This document shows, in pieces, positions 17,175 to 25,916 of a stretch of DNA of 64,000 nt. Source of the DNA: Ruegeria faecimaris (GTDB lineage: Bacteria; Pseudomonadota; Alphaproteobacteria; Rhodobacterales; Rhodobacteraceae); NCBI RefSeq assembly GCF_900182615.1, contig NZ_FXTE01000015.1, positions 24,541 to 88,540 of the forward strand, given 5' to 3'. The position numbers and the translations under genes are program-made. How positions within the stretch are numbered: the first letter of the stretch is position 1; each line of letters begins with the position of its first letter. Under the pieces are notes generated by a model, which was not told where the DNA came from, ran no database searches, and worked only from the letters and a program-made list of their open reading frames with translations.

Positions 17175-17558
17175 CACAATAACCCCCTAATTAAAGGGAG
17201 GAGTTTACCACAATGGGCTGTTTCTCGATACTGGCGACATCAAAGCCGACCAAAGGCATAGACCCGACTTATATGAGCCCCATTTGATCGAAGCACTCTT
17301 CTTGGCAACTGATCAACTTGTCGGCCGCGTGAGTGACGGGCGGTCCAATCCCTCCACAGTAGCCCGCCGACAAGACCACAATCACCGCTTGCACACCTAA
17401 GACGGGCATTTGAGAAAGCTGATGTCAGCAGTCAGATTGTTCTTTTCCGCCAACTAACACTTTTGGGACCTAGTAGCGTCGTGCGACAGCTTACGTTCAA
17501 AGTGGCGTTGAAAACCTGTAATTTGCGCTCATTGCGGGCGTCAAAAATACGGGGGACC
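17175..17558. other. Intergenic region between two TPR genes
   Basis: About 380 bp. No open frame with family resemblance, no clear terminator and no repeat recognised. It presumably holds the promoter of the downstream TPR gene. Confidence 0.5.
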
Positions 17559-18839
17559 CTATTCTTCTAGCGTGGCAACTGCATGGTCGTGAGAGGTATG
17601 CGGTCGATGCATGTTGAGAATGCGTTGAGCTTCATTCGATTGTCCCGAAATTGCCAGCGCATGCGCCAATGAAAACTCAATAATGTCGCGTTGCGCCCGG
17701 CTACCACCAAGGCGTTCGTGCTCAGACATGACACTTACGAATTTCTCAATCGCTTCATCCGCATTTCCATCCGCCAACGCACGGAATGCGCCTGCGACAG
17801 AAACAACGGTGGGGCCTGCGGGTCCCTTTGCGCCGTCAATGGTTGATTCCAGACGCTCTCTGTTTCCAGCCATCGCATGCGCAAGAGCAGCGTGAACATC
17901 CGCAAAAGCCAAGCCAGGTGAAGGAAAGAACTCAACAGCATAGTCGCTGAGTTGTTGCCAACGCTCCTGGGGAATTTGCTCGCCAGCCAAAAAGGCGCGG
18001 TGAACAATTGCCACACTATCAGTCAGAACGTTCAGTGGTGGCGCAGGAGGTCGGTCGGGGGAAACATAATCATCGAACAGCTTCCACATACCCGCCACAT
18101 CGCCGCTCTCAAGCGCCCACAGAGCGACGTGCCAACTGAGATGGCAGTGCAGATACGCTGTGGAGGGATAGTCTTGCCAAAACTCGCGCAGATAAGCGTA
18201 GCCAGCGTCCGTCTCACCGTTCTCATAGTAGAGATGGGCCCTGACATGTGCAGTGTGTGCGCTGTCTGGCTTCAACTCAAGTGCGCACTCGATGTTTTCC
18301 GCGGCCGGGCCAATCTGTCCGGCCTCCATCTGGGCAAATGCATGCTGACAGAGAAACCACCAGTCGTCGCCATAGTGTGGCTTTAACATGGTCGTGTACG
18401 CAAGCTGCTCCGCCTCGCGTCCAGCCTGACCTGAAAACCCTATTAAGCCAAATACGCTGGTACAGGTCTGAGCAAGCAAAATATCTCGTGGATGGTCAGC
18501 GACGTGATCCCGGATGCGCCTGTAAGCCTGCGGTGCACGCCCCTCAATGAGGTCGCTGATAATGTCGATCTGGGCGGCTTCGCGCGAGCTGACGCCATGC
18601 GACAGTTCCTTTGCGACGGCTATTTCACGCTTTGCATCTTGTCCACGCCCGACGGTAACAAGGTATCGCGCAAGCCCAACATGGGGCATGGCAAAACTAT
18701 CATCTGCCTGCATTGCAGAACGGTAAGCTTCTTCAACATCATCAAAAGCACCCAGAAAACGGTCGATGCCTTCAACGTAGGCGTCTCGCGCAGCTTGTGA
18801 TGTGGTCGTTAGCGGGCTTCCGTACCGATCTTCAAGCAT
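17559..18839 (-). CDS. TPR protein of the TTC38-like family
   Basis: 426-residue soluble protein made of helical TPR-like repeats: ARDAYVEGIDRFLGAFDDVEEA, then AMPHVGLARYLVTVGRGQDA and ENIECALELKPDSAHTAHV. The segments LKPHYGDDWWFLCQHAFAQMEAG and HLSWHVALWALESGD are characteristic of tetratricopeptide repeat protein 38-like bacterial proteins. The ATG at 18839 has GAAGG six bases upstream. Function unknown for the family; it may be a scaffold. It lies on the same strand as the other TPR gene but 384 bp away, so it probably has its own promoter. Histidine-rich motifs echo those in its neighbour. Confidence 0.75.
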   Translation of the reverse strand: MLEDRYGSPLTTTSQAARDAYVEGIDRFLGAFDDVEEAYRSAMQADDSFAMPHVGLARYLVTVGRGQDAKREIAVAKELSHGVSSREAAQIDIISDLIEGRAPQAYRRIRDHVADHPRDILLAQTCTSVFGLIGFSGQAGREAEQLAYTTMLKPHYGDDWWFLCQHAFAQMEAGQIGPAAENIECALELKPDSAHTAHVRAHLYYENGETDAGYAYLREFWQDYPSTAYLHCHLSWHVALWALESGDVAGMWKLFDDYVSPDRPPAPPLNVLTDSVAIVHRAFLAGEQIPQERWQQLSDYAVEFFPSPGLAFADVHAALAHAMAGNRERLESTIDGAKGPAGPTVVSVAGAFRALADGNADEAIEKFVSVMSEHERLGGSRAQRDIIEFSLAHALAISGQSNEAQRILNMHRPHTSHDHAVATLEE

Positions 18840-19105
18840 CCAAACCTTCCACTATCTGTACCAAACCTGTCCGTCAGTGAGCTATATGAGCATGCCTAGC
18901 CATAAACGAGTCAAAGGAAATCGACGTTGCGAGGCGCCCTGATTTCAGCATCCGTTTCTTTCAGAAGTCTCATGAAATCATCGAAATGCCATTCAAACCA
19001 TAGTTGCTTCATCAAATCCCAATTTCCTAAAATTGGACTCCGAAAGCAATTTTGGGGATTATTCCATACGGCCCGGCCCGCGTCCGGTTAGAGGAGAACG
19101 TAGGT

Positions 19106-20026
19106 ATGACAACCCAAACTCGCCCGCTCATTGATACGGCTTGGTTGGCAGATAACCTGACTGACCCGAAACTACGCATCATTGATGTTCGCTGGAAGTT
19201 TAGGGAGGAAAACGGCAAAGGCTTGGCCTATGACGATAGGAGCGAGTTCCAAGCCGAGCACATTCCCGGCGCCGTGTATGTAGGCATGTCGACGGAGCTT
19301 GCAGACAGCAATCAGAACGTTCCCGATATGATGCTCGGGCCAGAGGATTTTGGGAAAAAGATGCGCGAGTTGGGTGTTTCCAACGACAGTCATGTCTTGG
19401 TCTACGATGATTCCGGGCTTCCGTTGGCTTCAGCGCGTCTTTGGTGGGCACTTTCGCACTATGGCCATAAAAACGCGCAGGTCTTGGACGGCGGCTTGCA
19501 GCAATGGAAACTCGAAGGTCGACCCACTGAAACTGGCGATCCATCCGTTGAGCCTGGCGACTTCGCTCCCAAGGTGCAGAGCAATTGGATTGCCAGCAAA
19601 ACTGACGTTCTGGACGCGATAGGAATGCCTGAGGTCAGAGTTGTGGACTTTCTGCCAAACGACCTCTTCCGAGGCGACGGTGTTCACACATGGGGAGGTC
19701 GCTCGGGACATATCCCCGGTGCAGTTAACATACCGGCGATATCGAACATCGATCCGGATTTGGCACACACACCCATTGCTGAGCGGGCAGCGAAACTAAA
19801 GGAACGAGGCTCATTCAGGTTGGCGGATCGCCTCCGCCTCCTTCAGCACTATCAGGACAAGGGAATTCAAACCGACGACGAGGTTATCGCGTATTGCGGT
19901 CGCGGTATTGCCGCCTCTTGCGGTCTCCTTGCGCTTCGCCACATGGGGTTCGACAAGTCGCGCCTCTATGATGGTTCCTGGGCTGAATGGAGCGCCGATG
20001 AGAGCCTGCCGGTTGAAACCTCGTGA
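19106..20026 (+). CDS. Two-domain sulfurtransferase (rhodanese/TST-MST type)
   Basis: 306-residue thiosulfate or 3-mercaptopyruvate sulfurtransferase. Two rhodanese domains are visible: an inactive N-terminal one (LRIIDVRWKF, HIPGAVYVG, SHVLVYDDSGLPLASA) and a catalytic C-terminal one (VRVVDFLP, GHIPGAVNIP) with the persulfide-forming C264 in AYCGRGIAAS. The CGRGI loop differs from CG(S/T)GVT of MST and CRKGVT of TST, so donor preference is uncertain. The ATG at 19106 follows GAGGAG by nine bases; 18 residues of upstream frame are not needed. Followed by a methyltransferase gene 64 bp downstream in the same direction. Confidence 0.92.
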   Translation: MTTQTRPLIDTAWLADNLTDPKLRIIDVRWKFREENGKGLAYDDRSEFQAEHIPGAVYVGMSTELADSNQNVPDMMLGPEDFGKKMRELGVSNDSHVLVYDDSGLPLASARLWWALSHYGHKNAQVLDGGLQQWKLEGRPTETGDPSVEPGDFAPKVQSNWIASKTDVLDAIGMPEVRVVDFLPNDLFRGDGVHTWGGRSGHIPGAVNIPAISNIDPDLAHTPIAERAAKLKERGSFRLADRLRLLQHYQDKGIQTDDEVIAYCGRGIAASCGLLALRHMGFDKSRLYDGSWAEWSADESLPVETS

Positions 20027-20090
20027 GACTACGATTTTGGGTCACTTTGGGTGATCCAATTATTGACGCGTTGCTAGGAGGATATTTTTG

Positions 20091-20882
20091 ATGACGGACA
20101 ATTTCCGGCTGACCAAAGAAGCTGCGCAGAAGTACAACAACCATAGTGTGCCTGCGATGTTCGGCCCATTGGCTGAAGCAACAATGCAGAAGGTTCAGCT
20201 TCGAAGCGGCACTTGTGTTATCGACATTGCATGCGGCACCGGGGCTTTGACGCGAGAGATTGCAAGGAAACTGACGGGCGAAGGCCGGGTTGTTGGCGTA
20301 GATCTGAACGAAACCATGATTGAGGTCGCGCAGTCCAATCAGCTGGATTGTCGTCATGTGCTCGAGTGGTATGCAGCAGATGTAACCGAGTTACCTTTCG
20401 GAGACGCTACGTTTGACTATGCCTTCATACAACAGGGGCTTCAGTTCTTCCCCGACAAATCCGCCGCGTTGAAAGAAGTTCATAGGATCTTGCGCAATGA
20501 CGGTCAGCTGTTTTTGACATGTTGGCGCGCTGTGTCGCCCTTCAATGGAGCACTTGCAAAAGCTCTCGAACAGCATGTTGGAACAGATGCCGCAATCAAG
20601 GCCAGAGCGCCTTTTTCGTTTCGAGATGGGGACCTCATTTCGAACTTGTTGGTCGATGCAGGCTTTAAGATAGCTCGTCACGAGCCATTGGTACTAGAGC
20701 GAAGATTTATTGACCTTCGTGCGCAAATCATGGCGCTGCCAATCGAAACTGATCTTAGGGATGCAGGTGATGACGTCACCAACAAGGTCGTGGAAGAGGT
20801 TGCAGACGTTTTGTCTAGATATGACAATGAAGGCGTATTGCACGTACCGCAAGAAGCGCACCTTTTTGTCGCCGCGGCATAG
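20091..20882 (+). CDS. Class I SAM-dependent methyltransferase
   Basis: 263-residue methyltransferase of the Methyltransf_11/UbiE-like group. The SAM-binding motif I is VIDIACGTGALT (43-54), motif post-I is GVDLNETMI (69-77), then DVTELPFGDATFDYAFIQQGLQFF with the acidic motif II and LRNDGQLFLTCWR for motif III. The C-terminal lid is probably the substrate region. The ATG at 20091 lies nine bases after AGGAGG. Substrate cannot be inferred; the preceding sulfurtransferase could hint at a sulfur compound but this is speculative. Confidence 0.87.
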   Translation: MTDNFRLTKEAAQKYNNHSVPAMFGPLAEATMQKVQLRSGTCVIDIACGTGALTREIARKLTGEGRVVGVDLNETMIEVAQSNQLDCRHVLEWYAADVTELPFGDATFDYAFIQQGLQFFPDKSAALKEVHRILRNDGQLFLTCWRAVSPFNGALAKALEQHVGTDAAIKARAPFSFRDGDLISNLLVDAGFKIARHEPLVLERRFIDLRAQIMALPIETDLRDAGDDVTNKVVEEVADVLSRYDNEGVLHVPQEAHLFVAAA

Positions 20883-21008
20883 GTCAACGACCACTGGCTC
20901 AGTTCTCAATTACGATCTTTGCCATAGTCGAATGACAATGCGGCATTAGTGGCTGCCGAGCGTGGCTCCGCGTTGACGGTTGAGTGTGCATCAAACTATA
21001 CTTTTGCC

Positions 21009-21458
21009 ATGGCCAGCGGAAAATACATCGACGATTTGTCGGTTGGCGAAACTTTCGAAACCGGTGGCGTTACGCTGACCGAGGGAGCGATTGTTGACTT
21101 CGCACTGGTTCATGACCCGCAGCCCTTCCACGTTAACAAAGTGGCTGCCGCAGAGTCGATTTTCGGCGGCCTCATCGCCAGTGGATTTCAAACAATAGCG
21201 CTTACTTTCAGGTTGTTCCGCGACACTGGTGTACTTACCGGCACCAATCTGGGTGGACATGGTATGGACGAGGTACGGTGGCTGGCTCCGGTGTATTCCG
21301 GTGACACGATCAGCGTGCGCGTCACGGTTGAGGCAATTACACCATCACGTTCGAAGCCAGACCGGGGAACGGTCAAATTCCGATACCAGACATTTAACCA
21401 GAACGATGTTGAAGTTCTTAACCTGGTCATGCACCACGTGATGGCATGTCGGAGTTAA
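21009..21458 (+). CDS. MaoC-like (R)-specific enoyl-CoA hydratase-family protein
   Basis: 149-residue hot-dog-fold protein. The hydratase motif is present with catalytic D36 and H41 in HDPQPFH, followed by GGLIASGFQTIALTFRL, where ASG closes the active site. Length is typical of single-domain MaoC proteins. The ATG at 21009 is chosen from the alignment start (MASGKYIDDLSVGE), although no strong ribosome site precedes it and a GTG 60 bases upstream stays possible. No acyl-CoA genes flank it, so the substrate is open: acyl-CoA hydration or a mesaconyl-type side reaction. Confidence 0.85.
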   Translation: MASGKYIDDLSVGETFETGGVTLTEGAIVDFALVHDPQPFHVNKVAAAESIFGGLIASGFQTIALTFRLFRDTGVLTGTNLGGHGMDEVRWLAPVYSGDTISVRVTVEAITPSRSKPDRGTVKFRYQTFNQNDVEVLNLVMHHVMACRS

Positions 21459-21622
21459 GGCGGTTTGCAGCGACTTGGGCGCGGCGATCAATTCGACCTC
21501 CCTTTGTCATCTTCAAAAGTATCCTTGGGCTCGCCACATAAGGCTTCTATTCGCAATTGCGGTCGTGGCGTACATGCAAACTAGCTTGTTCGCGTGTTCT
21601 CAATCCTTTTTTGCCTAAATAA

Positions 21623-22510
21623 CTACTTGTAGATTGCCGCATAGCGAGGTGCGAAGAACTTAACGAAGGCTCTAACCTCTGGCCGACGATAGGCTTCCGG
21701 CGAAATGAGCATTAGGTGCGGCACCGCAAGTTCGGGGATTTCGTCGAAACATCGGATAAAAGACATGTCTGTTTCCACCAGCTTGACATTGCTGATCCCA
21801 AGGCCTTGCCCTGACCTGATCGCCGCATGCATTAGCTCCAGTTCAGTGAAAGACATGACGATCTGGTCCGGCTCCACGTGATTGGTCAACCATTCGTGGA
21901 ATACATTTGGTACATCGTCCCGCTGAAAGGTAACAAACTGATGCCCGGCCAGATCATTCGTTGACCCCGGTAAGCCAAATTTGTCCGCGTAATTTCTGCT
22001 GCCGAACAAAGACCAGCGGGCCGTGCTGATCTTACGACAGATCAGGTCAGGATCAGGTTCAGTTCTTGCAAGGCGCAAAGCAATGTCGGCCTCGCCCGCC
22101 ATCAGGTCCAGCGCCCGAACGCTGGACAAAAACTCGAATGCGACATCCTGATTGTCGGCGGAAAACTCGTTTACGATTTCAATCATGCGTGCAGAGAAGT
22201 TTGCTGAGTAAGCGGTGATACGGATGGGTTGTGTCGACGTCAATTCTTTCGCGCAATCGGCAAATTCAAGGACTGAAGTCTCGATTGCTTCGGCGAGGGG
22301 AACGAGGCGAAGGGCTTCTGGGGTTGGTTTGAACCCGTGCGTACCGCGCTCAAAAAGCGTCAAGCCTGTTTCTCTTTCGAGAACATCAATGCGTCGGGCA
22401 ACCGTTGGTTGGGAGACCTTTAGCTTTCTAGAGGCCGCAAGCGTCGACCCTTCTCTGAAGACAGAGAGGAACACACGAATATCCGACCAATTTCGGAACC
22501 CGTTCTTCAT
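21623..22510 (-). CDS. LysR family transcriptional regulator
   Basis: 295-residue regulator with an N-terminal HTH (WSDIRVFLSVFREGSTLAASRKLKVSQPTVARRIDVLE) and a C-terminal effector domain ending in RPEVRAFVKFFAPRYA. The ATG at 22510 (MKNGFRNW) is preferred because 25 further upstream residues are cysteine-rich and unlike LysR proteins. It is divergent from a 73-residue protein starting 98 bp away, the most likely target. Confidence 0.87.
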   Translation of the reverse strand: MKNGFRNWSDIRVFLSVFREGSTLAASRKLKVSQPTVARRIDVLERETGLTLFERGTHGFKPTPEALRLVPLAEAIETSVLEFADCAKELTSTQPIRITAYSANFSARMIEIVNEFSADNQDVAFEFLSSVRALDLMAGEADIALRLARTEPDPDLICRKISTARWSLFGSRNYADKFGLPGSTNDLAGHQFVTFQRDDVPNVFHEWLTNHVEPDQIVMSFTELELMHAAIRSGQGLGISNVKLVETDMSFIRCFDEIPELAVPHLMLISPEAYRRPEVRAFVKFFAPRYAAIYK

Positions 22511-22607
22511 TTTTGTAGAACAGCACAATTTTGTGCCGGATACCAGAAAAACGGGAGAACAGTTACTGTTGTTGCGACAGCGCAATTAACTCGGAAAGGA
22601 CCATGAG

Positions 22608-22829
22608 ATGGCTTCCCATACAATGTCACCCAGCCTCTGGGCCGTATTTGGTGGACTGTTCGGTTGGACCAAAAGAGCCTTCCCCGAAACCCGGAAGCTG
22701 CGGCCTACAGCCAACGATCTTCACGCGGAACGCGACTATATTAATGACGTGATCTGGAGTAATCCCGATGCGTTTTCGAGTGAGCTTGACGTGCATAACA
22801 TGATGAACCTGTATCCAGGAAAGTTCTGA
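22608..22829 (+). CDS. Small uncharacterised protein divergent from a LysR gene
   Basis: 73 residues with an N-terminal hydrophobic patch (LWAVFGGLFGWTKRAF) then a charged C-terminal half ending SELDVHNMMNLYPGKF. I believe similar short proteins with the ERDYINDVIWSNPDAF segment and a MYPG-type tail recur in Rhodobacterales, but that is memory, not a search. A GGAAAGGA ribosome site lies about nine bases before the ATG. It is likely controlled by the divergent LysR gene. Function unknown. Confidence 0.65.
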   Translation: MASHTMSPSLWAVFGGLFGWTKRAFPETRKLRPTANDLHAERDYINDVIWSNPDAFSSELDVHNMMNLYPGKF

Positions 22830-23158
22830 CAACACTTGGTGACAATCGGCCGAATAAGGCGATTAGATCGCACCAAAATGCAGCTGCAAGCTGGAAGTGA
22901 CAGCCACGCACCTGTGTTGTCGCCATAGAGTAAGTAGCAACACGAGACCTTCTGTCATCACACCTATCGCTGCGGTCGTTCGAACGTCTGATCAATGCCT
23001 GCACGTCTGGCACTTCCTTGGGGCATCACCGACGACAATTAAGTATGGACAAAAGATTTGCAGCACCAATTGGGGCGACTGTGACACCAATGGGGGTCTC
23101 TTCAACCGCGACTTTCATGAAGCCCGCGAAAGAACCTAGGCCGACTTACTTCGCTCAA

Positions 23159-23215
23159 TCACCCCTTTTTGCGCACCACGACGATAAATTGGGTCAAGGA
23201 AAAAAAGAAGCGGAC
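23159..23215 (-). pseudogene. C-terminal tail remnant of a methyltransferase gene
   Basis: On the minus strand this stretch encodes RFFFSLTQFIVVVRKKG and a TGA, matching at DNA and protein level the last 17 codons of the methyltransferase at 58391-59203 (one residue differs, L for M). Upstream of it the similarity disappears. It is a displaced 3' fragment of that gene or a paralogue. The rest of the 22830-23253 gap holds nothing I recognise. Confidence 0.75.
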
Positions 23216-23253
23216 AAAGCAGGAATTCGAAGACTGGTCTCGCGACCCACAAG

Positions 23254-24276
23254 TCAACTATGGTCGGAGTTCATCTTGCGATAGTCAGAGGGCGCCAGTC
23301 CCGTCAACTTCCTAAATGCACGGCTGAAATTGTTTGCGGTTTCATATCCTAGCATGGAGGAGATACTGGAGACTGCCTCGCGCGTATCCGTTAGGAGTTC
23401 CTCGGCCCTTGCTACCCTAACATCGTTGACGATTTCGCGAAAACGAACCCCTTCGCTTGCTAACTTCCGTTGTAGTGTGCGAACGCCAAGATCGAGCGAA
23501 CGCGCGGTGGCATCAATCGACATTTCCTCCCGATGAATTTGTTGCCAAACCACCTCTTCGACTTGTCCTCGAAGTGTTTGGGGGGGGCCGCCCAATCGTT
23601 CACGAGAAATATCTCCGACAGTTGTCGAGCCGCCGCTAAGTTTTTTGGGCGTGGCTTCGGCTCGCAAAGTCGATGCATCAAACTCAACCCCAAGCCGGGT
23701 GGCGTTCCAGATTACAGGACAAGCGTAGGTGTCTTCTGCCTCGACAAATCCAGGAACCTTCGGGAAGTCCAAGAGCACGGCCGATGGCTTCCAGTCGTTT
23801 CCTAAATACGCGCGGAATATGCTCAGAAAAACCCCAACGGCCGAGAAACCGATGTCCGGATACGCGAAATGCGAGCGAAGTCCAAAACGATAACAGTAAC
23901 GCGCGCTAGTGCCCGAAGTTTCAAGCCACGCGCGATCCGCGGACGAATGAAATGGCATGACGGCAGAAGCTCGTATTAGCGCTGCCCCCAGCATTGGAGC
24001 AGAAAGAACGTAGCTCCCCCAGGCGCCGTAATCAGCGACGGTGAGATACGGTGACCACAACAATCCGATGTTTTGTTGTCCCGCGGATCGTGCGGCTTCG
24101 TGCACAAAGGTCGCCAAGGCATGCTCCGAGATGTAACCGCCTCTTTCCTCAATGAAGTGAACAGGAAGATCGGCCGAGTCAAAAGCACGCAACAGGCGCC
24201 TTTCCCCTGCGGCCTCAAGCACAAACTGGGGCATCGCGCCCAAGGCCTTGGCCGAAATCATCGGTGGTAGGTTCAA
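23254..24276 (-). CDS. AraC family regulator with arabinose-binding-type N-terminal domain
   Basis: 340-residue transcription factor. The N-terminal ~200 residues (ISAKALGAMPQFVLEAAGERR..., HALATFVHEAAR) match the PF12625 effector domain common to OruR/FeaR-like AraC proteins. The C-terminal double HTH spans about 240-335, with SIDATARSLDLGVRTLQRKLA and the second-helix signature ISSMLGYETANNFSRAFRKLTGLAPSDYR split across it. Its start is 97 bp from the start of the divergent DUF1254 operon, which it probably regulates. Confidence 0.9.
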   Translation of the reverse strand: MNLPPMISAKALGAMPQFVLEAAGERRLLRAFDSADLPVHFIEERGGYISEHALATFVHEAARSAGQQNIGLLWSPYLTVADYGAWGSYVLSAPMLGAALIRASAVMPFHSSADRAWLETSGTSARYCYRFGLRSHFAYPDIGFSAVGVFLSIFRAYLGNDWKPSAVLLDFPKVPGFVEAEDTYACPVIWNATRLGVEFDASTLRAEATPKKLSGGSTTVGDISRERLGGPPQTLRGQVEEVVWQQIHREEMSIDATARSLDLGVRTLQRKLASEGVRFREIVNDVRVARAEELLTDTREAVSSISSMLGYETANNFSRAFRKLTGLAPSDYRKMNSDHS

Positions 24277-24372
24277 TCCGTCAACCCGCTTGTTCGCCCG
24301 CGTGTCGTGAAATGATACGCATCGGCTGAACGGATGTGCAAGCTTTCCCTAAACAGCAGGGAGCATTGCAAT

Positions 24373-25884
24373 ATGAAAATACTTCGGCCATTACACGGCG
24401 GTTTTTCGATGCATTTTTTGGGAATGGTGCTCGGCGCAGGGATTTCTGCTTCACCAGTTTTCTCCCAGTCCTTCAACGACACGGGCGACATCCTTGCACG
24501 ATCAGCCGAGGTCGAGGACATCGAGTACAAGATCATGGTGCAGCGCGCCACTCAGACGGCCATCTGGGGAATGCCCGCCGCTGGTATGATCGATTTTCTG
24601 AAGGGTATTCGCCGCGACCTCGGTGGCGACTACAACGACATCATTTATCTCAACAAGCCGTTCGATTCCAAACATGGGTTTCTTACGGCTAACGATGTTA
24701 CGGCCTATGCTTGGGCTTCAATGACCTCCGAACCCGGTCCCCTTGTCATTGAAGTGCCCGCAGCTACCGACAAGGTGAACTACTTCGGTACAATCGTGAA
24801 TGCTTGGGATGTTCCTATCGTGGACGTTGGTCCCGATGGTTTCGATGAAGGTGCCGGCGGCAAGTACCTCATGCTACCCCCAGGCTACGAAGGGGATATG
24901 TCCCTAGAGGAATTAACTGAGGCGGGATACCTTCCCTTTGAAACAGATACCTACGAGTATGGTTTTTCGTTCCGGCCAAAACTGACGAATGGCGGAACGG
25001 ACGCCGATGCGGCCGACTACGCTCAGACAATAAAGGTCTACTATTTGTCTGAGGCCGACAATCCACCGCCAAACAACTATTTCGAAGCGTCCGAAGTCCC
25101 GTACGACTCGCTTCCTTACTACAACGAGACCTTCTTTCAGGACTTGAACGATTACGTTCAAAACAACCCGATACGTCCACAAGACAAGGTTATGGTAAAT
25201 TTTTTGAAAGATCTCGGGATCGAAAAGGGAAAGCCTTTCGAGCCAAGTGAACTTCAGATGCAGGCAATGAACGAGGGCTTGCTGCTCGCATATGCCTCGA
25301 TGCAGAATTACTTTGTGACGCCTGGGAAAGCCATGATCCCACTTTGGGTCGACGATAGCGGCGAGATGAGGAGCCAGTGGCTGATTTGGGAATTCGCCGA
25401 AGGTCAACCGGAGGCTGGTTTCCCGTATGAGACAGAGACCGAAGTCCTTGTGGATGCGCGTGCGGGCGGCAGTTATTTCTGGATTACATACCTGCCGAAA
25501 CAACTGGGCGGAGGTACATTTTATCTGACAGGTCTGCGCGACAGCGACGGAGAAATGTACGATCACAATCAGACCTATAGACTGAACGTCCCAGCGGACA
25601 CACCTGCCGACGATTTTTGGTCCGTGATTGTTTATTCGATGGAGACCAAGAGCTTCATTCGGAACGTTGATCCTGTCGGTTTGTCCGAGCGCGACACTGA
25701 TGCGATGCAGGCTAATGAAGACGGCTCCTACGACATTTATTTTGGCCCAGAGGCTCCGGACGGAAAGGAAAGCAACTGGATACCAACCACAGAGCCGTAC
25801 TTCCTGTTATTCCGCCTTTACGGGCCGCAAGACGGTTGGTTGGAAAGTGGCTGGATGTTGGGAGATCTCGAAAAAGTAAACTGA
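24373..25884 (+). CDS. Exported DUF1254/DUF1214 protein (first of a tandem pair)
   Basis: 503-residue secreted protein. The ATG at 24373 begins a signal peptide that ends around SPVFSQ (about residue 32). The N-terminal domain is DUF1254 (GMPAAGMIDFLKGI, YLNKPFDSKHGFLTANDVTAY, EPGPLVIEVPA) and the C-terminal domain is DUF1214 with the hallmark DIYFGPEAPDGKESNWIPT. These domains occur in periplasmic or cell-surface proteins of unknown biochemical role. The second paralogue follows 33 bp downstream and an AraC regulator is divergent, implying inducible expression. Only weak ribosome-site evidence precedes the start. Confidence 0.87.
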   Translation: MKILRPLHGGFSMHFLGMVLGAGISASPVFSQSFNDTGDILARSAEVEDIEYKIMVQRATQTAIWGMPAAGMIDFLKGIRRDLGGDYNDIIYLNKPFDSKHGFLTANDVTAYAWASMTSEPGPLVIEVPAATDKVNYFGTIVNAWDVPIVDVGPDGFDEGAGGKYLMLPPGYEGDMSLEELTEAGYLPFETDTYEYGFSFRPKLTNGGTDADAADYAQTIKVYYLSEADNPPPNNYFEASEVPYDSLPYYNETFFQDLNDYVQNNPIRPQDKVMVNFLKDLGIEKGKPFEPSELQMQAMNEGLLLAYASMQNYFVTPGKAMIPLWVDDSGEMRSQWLIWEFAEGQPEAGFPYETETEVLVDARAGGSYFWITYLPKQLGGGTFYLTGLRDSDGEMYDHNQTYRLNVPADTPADDFWSVIVYSMETKSFIRNVDPVGLSERDTDAMQANEDGSYDIYFGPEAPDGKESNWIPTTEPYFLLFRLYGPQDGWLESGWMLGDLEKVN

Positions 25885-25916
25885 CCACAAAACCAAAAAA
25901 ACCAATGGAGGTAATA

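Noticed and set aside
18911..19012. 33-codon minus-strand frame (MKQLWFEWHFDDF...) upstream of a TPR gene
   Set aside because: Codon use looks reasonable but length is very short and there is no clear ribosome site; could be a leader peptide but cannot be supported.
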